Assembly: GCA_020629815.1 (NCBI GenBank)
Contig: JAHDCN010000040.1
Coordinates: forward strand, 1 to 15,043
Direction of reading: 5' to 3'
Source: Verrucomicrobiota bacterium
GTDB taxonomy: Bacteria; Verrucomicrobiota; Verrucomicrobiia; Verrucomicrobiales; DEV007
DNA length: 15,043 bases
The notes below the pieces were generated by a model. That model saw nothing but the letters and a program-made list of their open reading frames with translations, made no database searches and was not told the origin of the DNA. Of the stretch, positions 12,298-15,043 are shown piece by piece. The first letter of the stretch is position 1. Every line of letters starts with the position of its first letter. The position numbers and the translations under genes are program-made.

Positions 12298-13998
12298 ATG
12301 CCCGCGAAGCAAAAATGGGTGGTAGAACCGACTCCGGATAGCCAGGTGGTTCGCGATTACGCGGAGCATTTCGGACTGGCCCCTGTCGTAGTATCACTAG
12401 CTCTGCAGCGTGGATTTACCGAATTCGACGATTTGGAGCGATTCCTGTATCCGAGGCTCAAAGATTTAAGCGACCCCTTCCAAATTCCCGGAGTAGCATC
12501 AGCGATTCAGCGCATATTCACTGCTGTTGATGAAGGAGAGAAAGTGATTCTCTACGGCGACTACGACGTCGATGGCGTCAGTTCCGTAGCACTACTAAGC
12601 TACATTCTCGAAGCATATGGCTTGCAGCCCGCTTGCTATGTCCCCACCCGTCTTGAAGAGGGTTATGGTCTCAGTGAAGAAGGCATCGAGCGGTCTATCA
12701 ACGGTTCAGAACCACCGGGTTTGTTTATCGCGGCCGATTGCGGCACCAATTCCCGTGACGAGGCAAAAATGCTGTCCGAGCAAGGCATCGACTTGATTGT
12801 TTTGGACCACCACGAACCTTCCATTAATGGAGTAGCTGATTGTGTGGCTTTGGTGAATCCAAAGATGGGTGATGATTTTCACTATCTATGCACCGGAGGA
12901 GTCGTCTTCAAGATCGCGCACGCCCTGCTGAAAACACGGCCGATTCCGGGGTTCGATCTAAAGGACTTCCTTGATCTCGTAGCCTTGGCTACCATCGCAG
13001 ACATCGTCCCTCTCGTGGAGGAGAACCGGATTTTTGCCCGTCGCGGGCTTATGCAACTCGACCGCACTATTCACCCGGGACTTCGCGAGCTGAAGAAGGT
13101 ATCTCACGTAGGCTCACCGGCGACTTCTCACGATGTCGGTTTTCGTCTCGGTCCCCGTTTAAACGCCGCCGGGCGCATTGATACAGCTGTAGATTCACTC
13201 AACCTCCTGCTGAGTCAGGACGTTCGGCAATCGCATGAGCTGGCAGAATTTCTCGACGCACAGAATCGGGAGCGGCAGACGCTGGAAATGAATACCCGCG
13301 AAGAGGCGGAAAAAATGATTCAAGCCCTGCCACCGGAACAAAGGTCAGTGTGTATTGTAGTAGGATCGCGCGGCTGGCATCCGGGAGTGGTGGGCATTGT
13401 TGCATCGAGAATTTGTAAACAGTATCACCGCCCAACTTTTGTGATCGGTTTCGGCGAAGATGGCGAAGGCAAAGGCAGTGGACGCAGTGTCGAAGGCATT
13501 TCCCTGGTCACTGCGCTCGATGCATCGCGCGAAGTGATCGAAACCGGCGGTGGGCATGATATGGCTGCCGGCGTTACCTTGTACGAAGACCGGCTGGAAG
13601 CCTTCCGCGAGCTCTTTTCCGAAAATGTTGCATCTCAAGTGCAAGGTGATGTGCTTACACCAAAGCAACAAATAGACGCAGAGTTGGATTTTTCCGAGCT
13701 CTCCTTGAACCTGCTCGACAGCTACGAATTGCTGCACCCCTTTGGTGCAAATAATCCTCAGCCTGTCTTCATGAGCCGGGCTGTAGAGCCTGCGGGTGAA
13801 CCACGTATCATCAAAGACAAACACTTGAAGTTTCGGCTTACGCAAGGCCACCATTTCCAGGAGGCGATCTACTTCAATTCAGTCCAGCTGGAACTGCCCC
13901 GTCCACCATGGGACATCGCCTACACCATCGACCGCAACGAGTTTCGCGGCAGAGTCAATCTCAGTGTCGTGCTGCAGGCGATTCGCAAAGCGGCTTGA
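12298..13998 (+). CDS. recJ: Single-stranded-DNA-specific 5'-3' exonuclease RecJ
   Basis: A 566-residue DHH-family nuclease, close to the 577 residues of E. coli RecJ. The DHH domain shows GDYDVDG (87-93), ADCGT (146-150), DHH (170-172), CTGG (198-201), IAD (233-235) and FRLGPRLNAAGR (282-293). The DHHA1 domain has HPGVVGIVASR (361-371) and GGGHDMAAG (417-425). The rest (about 460-566) fits the RecJ OB domain, with HPFGANNPQPVF. All metal-binding Asp/His motifs are present, so it should be active. It degrades 5' ends of ssDNA in RecF-pathway recombination, mismatch repair and base-excision repair; adjacency to recA fits this role. It follows the recA terminator and has its own promoter. There is no leader and no Shine-Dalgarno, but residue 7 Trp is where RecJ proteins normally begin (KW), so this start is well placed. 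Confidence 0.97.
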   Translation: MPAKQKWVVEPTPDSQVVRDYAEHFGLAPVVVSLALQRGFTEFDDLERFLYPRLKDLSDPFQIPGVASAIQRIFTAVDEGEKVILYGDYDVDGVSSVALLSYILEAYGLQPACYVPTRLEEGYGLSEEGIERSINGSEPPGLFIAADCGTNSRDEAKMLSEQGIDLIVLDHHEPSINGVADCVALVNPKMGDDFHYLCTGGVVFKIAHALLKTRPIPGFDLKDFLDLVALATIADIVPLVEENRIFARRGLMQLDRTIHPGLRELKKVSHVGSPATSHDVGFRLGPRLNAAGRIDTAVDSLNLLLSQDVRQSHELAEFLDAQNRERQTLEMNTREEAEKMIQALPPEQRSVCIVVGSRGWHPGVVGIVASRICKQYHRPTFVIGFGEDGEGKGSGRSVEGISLVTALDASREVIETGGGHDMAAGVTLYEDRLEAFRELFSENVASQVQGDVLTPKQQIDAELDFSELSLNLLDSYELLHPFGANNPQPVFMSRAVEPAGEPRIIKDKHLKFRLTQGHHFQEAIYFNSVQLELPRPPWDIAYTIDRNEFRGRVNLSVVLQAIRKAA

Positions 13999-14002
13999 GC
14001 GA

Positions 14003-14018
14003 GCGCCACTACTGGCGC
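14003..14018. terminator. Hairpin shared by the convergent ends of recJ and the LMF gene
   Basis: GCGCCA-CTAC-TGGCGC, a perfect 6-bp G+C-rich stem with a 4-nt loop, 4 bp after the recJ stop and overlapping the stop of the minus-strand gene. No U-run follows on either strand, so it would be a weak or Rho-assisted bidirectional terminator at best. Confidence 0.35.
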
Positions 14019-15043
14019 GAAATATTCACTATCGGCAGGTAGTCGCCGATCACCTTTCGTCGCCACCAGTTTCCCGAAGCCTTACGCTCCCGTCGATTGG
14101 TGAATTCGTAGTGAAACAGCCGGGCCCGCAGGTATTTCGGTGGTTGATCCGCGAATGGCTGATTCCGAAATAGTGAGTTCACGGACGAGTCATGGTTAAG
14201 TAACTTCGGTAACAGCGATTGCAGCCAACGCGCATTTCTGCTCTGCGGATCATACTGGCCTTCCAGGGCGGCGAACCACAACTGCCACGCCACTCGTGGC
14301 TGATGAGGCGCAACAAACCGGGGCTTTTCGTTTAGTTCATCCGGTTTCCAGTGAAAGTCATAGGCCTGCCACTCTTTGCCATCCAGGCTACCCTCGAGAA
14401 TAATCTCCGGCCGGGTAGTCGTCATGGTCCGAAACAAGCCATAGCCGGAAGTGATCATAAACGGCTGTGTCTTCCCGGCCAGTGCATCCAACCACCGGGG
14501 TGAAAGGTCGGCTTTCAGCAAGGGAATCGGAGCTCGGTGAAAGTCGCGGGCCAGAACCTGGTAGTTTAAAGCAAACAAAAGCAGGAATACTGGAGCCAGG
14601 ACGGCAGCTTGAATTCTTTCGCGACGTGAAAGCGGCTTCGCTTGCACCGACTCGATCTCAACCCGCAGCAAGCGAAGCCGTTTTCGCGGCCAATAGCGAT
14701 CGGCAATCAGCGGCAGCGAAATCACTATCGTCAGCCAGTTGAAGTAGGTGTAATTCCCGGTTAACAAAATCAGCACCATCAAGGCAATGAATCCGACCGC
14801 CGCAATGAGCCGACCCGGCTTGCCGAAAAACACAAAAAACGGCAGTGCCAATTCAACGAAATACATCGGCCAAATCGAAAATTTCTGAAACCAATCCGGC
14901 AACTGATGTGCCCACCACGCAGTCCAGGTAGGGATAGGCTGTGTGAAATAGTGAAAAGTCATCGCCGTGTGGTCCGGCCACCATTCTGGATATTGATCTG
15001 TCGCCCAGCCCAGTTTCACCCACCCGCTTTGAAACATCAGTTT
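14009..15043 (-). CDS. Lipase maturation factor family membrane protein (5' end outside window)
   Basis: The frame is open to the right edge (residues K and L precede the first Met), so the N-terminal membrane part is missing; 344 residues are visible. They begin with the family's LMFQSGWVKL, then TAMTFHYFTQPIP and WWAHQLP, followed by hydrophobic segments near 55-75, 78-95, 98-112 and 145-160. The C-terminal soluble domain contains GYGLFRTMTTTRPEIILEGS, DGKEWQAY, FVAPHQPRVAWQLWFAAL and a final RARLFHYEFT. In vertebrates LMF1 helps lipases fold in the ER. The role of the bacterial homologues is unknown, so this is a family call, not a function. The ATG at 15037 is internal, not the true start. 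It converges on recJ with a 10-bp gap. Confidence 0.92.
   Translation of the reverse strand, partial: KLMFQSGWVKLGWATDQYPEWWPDHTAMTFHYFTQPIPTWTAWWAHQLPDWFQKFSIWPMYFVELALPFFVFFGKPGRLIAAVGFIALMVLILLTGNYTYFNWLTIVISLPLIADRYWPRKRLRLLRVEIESVQAKPLSRRERIQAAVLAPVFLLLFALNYQVLARDFHRAPIPLLKADLSPRWLDALAGKTQPFMITSGYGLFRTMTTTRPEIILEGSLDGKEWQAYDFHWKPDELNEKPRFVAPHQPRVAWQLWFAALEGQYDPQSRNARWLQSLLPKLLNHDSSVNSLFRNQPFADQPPKYLRARLFHYEFTNRRERKASGNWWRRKVIGDYLPIVNISRQ

Noticed and set aside
1..15043. CRISPR arrays, tRNAs, insertion sequences, phage or toxin-antitoxin genes
   Set aside because: No direct-repeat arrays, cloverleaf sequences, transposase motifs or paired small genes were seen on either strand.

Overview
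The window looks like a chromosomal segment of a Verrucomicrobiota bacterium, probably Opitutae/Puniceicoccales-like (inference; there is no rRNA or other direct marker). The reasons are the paired DUF1552 and DUF1592 'planctomycete cytochrome c' genes, which are typical of Planctomycetes and Verrucomicrobia; the GYF_2-RDD membrane protein; the bacterial lipase-maturation-factor homologue; a RecA with a low-complexity N-terminal extension; and the near absence of Shine-Dalgarno sequences. Twelve genes are supported. There is no tRNA, rRNA, CRISPR array, transposase or phage gene.

Positions 25-4565 (all minus strand, read right to left) hold an orphan LolC/LolE-type ABC permease, a GYF_2-RDD membrane protein starting 8 bp after it, a GH57 (DUF1957-type) glycogen branching enzyme, and a DEDDy RNase H-fold exonuclease that starts one base after the GH57 stop. 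No LolD-type ATPase is present.

Positions 4653-9530 (minus) form a probable operon: a one-helix coiled-coil membrane protein, a YqaB/beta-phosphoglucomutase-like HAD phosphatase, a secreted two-CxxCH cytochrome-like DUF1592 protein, and its usual partner, a secreted DUF1552 protein (gaps 22, 52 and 4 bp). A good sigma70-like promoter lies just before the first gene. A perfect 8-bp inverted repeat abuts the DUF1592 start codon.

Positions 9624-13998 are housekeeping information-processing genes: trpS (minus) diverges from recA (plus), recA ends in a strong intrinsic terminator, and recJ follows with its own promoter. The recJ promoter is so close to the ATG that its mRNA is predicted to be leaderless. 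The recA promoter contains a perfect half of the LexA site described for Verrucomicrobia.

Positions 14009-15043 (minus) hold the C-terminal part of a lipase maturation factor family membrane protein. It converges on recJ and is cut by the right window edge.

Most of the window is ordinary chromosome. I see no convincing new multi-gene system. The less explained points are the DUF1552/DUF1592/HAD/membrane-protein cluster, the RecA tail, start-codon-occluding inverted repeats, the leaderless recJ, and a short unassigned open frame between recA and recJ. Every gap between genes is shorter than 300 bases.
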